Shown here in pieces: positions 33,470 through 33,537 of a DNA stretch of 33,537 bases (position 1 is its first letter; each line of letters starts with the position of its first letter). The position numbers and the translations under genes are program-made. Source of the stretch: Promethearchaeota archaeon (GTDB lineage: Archaea > Asgardarchaeota > Lokiarchaeia > Sigyniarchaeales > SOKP01); the NCBI GenBank assembly GCA_016839585.1, contig JAEOTZ010000060.1, positions 1 to 33,537 on the forward strand, in the 5' to 3' direction. Below the pieces are notes generated by a model. That model saw only the letters and a program-made list of their open reading frames with translations, was not told where the DNA came from and ran no database searches.

Positions 33470-33537
33470 TTATTTATCTGGTGCTTTTTTCCCTAACCAT
33501 TTCTCATAGAATGCATCAATATCAGGTAAAAAATTAA
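33470..33537 (-). CDS. C-terminal end of a gene running off the window
   Basis: On the minus strand from the window edge one frame reads NFLPDIDAFYEKWLGKKAPDK and then TAA. The composition looks like the end of a real protein, and the remaining 77 nt to the previous gene are AT-rich spacer. Only 21 residues are visible, so no function can be given. Confidence 0.5.
   Translation of the reverse strand, partial: NFLPDIDAFYEKWLGKKAPDK

Noticed and set aside
1-33537. tRNA or rRNA genes, CRISPR arrays, insertion sequences
   Set aside because: No GC-rich cloverleaf, regularly spaced repeat, transposase or terminal inverted repeat was seen by eye; a tRNAscan or repeat search was not possible.

Overview
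The window is strongly AT-rich, with long A/T tracts between genes and densely packed archaeal-type genes on both strands. It carries an F420-non-reducing [NiFe] hydrogenase with heterodisulfide reductase subunits, the formylmethanofuran dehydrogenase amidohydrolase subunit, hydrogenase maturation genes (hypF, hypD, hypE, hypC), a CooC-type CODH maturation ATPase, a fused ADP-forming acetyl-CoA synthetase and a cyclophilin. No methanogenesis-specific gene is present. This fits a hydrogen-dependent or acetogenic Wood-Ljungdahl archaeon, most likely an Asgard (Promethearchaeota, Lokiarchaeia-like) lineage. The taxonomic call is inference. An in-frame UGA decoded as selenocysteine fits it, because Lokiarchaeota are among the few archaea known to use selenocysteine.

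Layout. 1-7.1 kb: cysteinyl-tRNA synthetase, small membrane proteins (one with a C-terminal zinc ribbon), a solitary FwdA, a NIF3-family protein, and a MobA-like nucleotidyltransferase with no usable AUG start. 7.2-10.1 kb: two convergent PurF-family genes; the second has lost the N-terminal catalytic Cys. 10.2-15.8 kb: hypF, a PI-PLC-like phosphodiesterase, hypD and hypE. 16.1-20.4 kb: the core operon vhuG-vhuA-vhuU-hdrC-hdrB. 20.5-24.6 kb: unknowns, a membrane protein, hypC, cooC, and an endonuclease V homologue with all three catalytic acids replaced. 24.7-33.5 kb: a coiled-coil/HEAT protein, a tiny poly-Asp protein, cyclophilin, ADP-forming acetyl-CoA synthetase with a BioD/DRTGG partner, alanine dehydrogenase, two unknowns, and the 3' end of a gene that runs off the window.

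Main discovery. The hydrogenase large subunit (17455-18759) stops before the C-terminal nickel-binding motif. That motif is on a separate 34-residue reading frame (18799-18903) that contains an in-frame UGA exactly where the first Ni ligand Cys should be: R-C-F-D-C-U-L-S-C-A-A-H. This is a VhuU-type selenopeptide, with Cys in place of the near-invariant Pro before the Ni ligand. Directly downstream, 18934-19005 can fold into a closed three-way junction (perfect 8-bp and 9-bp helices), the candidate SECIS element. A standard gene caller would miss both.

How the genes work together. VhuG/A/U would oxidise H2 and pass electrons to Hdr subunits for flavin-based bifurcation. The VhuD and HdrA partners are not in the window. 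HypF/E make the CN ligand, HypC/D assemble Fe(CN)2CO, and CooC activates Ni-CODH. FwdA and MobA relate to the Mo/W-pterin formyl-methanofuran step of the methyl branch, and the ADP-forming acetyl-CoA synthetase links acetyl-CoA to ATP.
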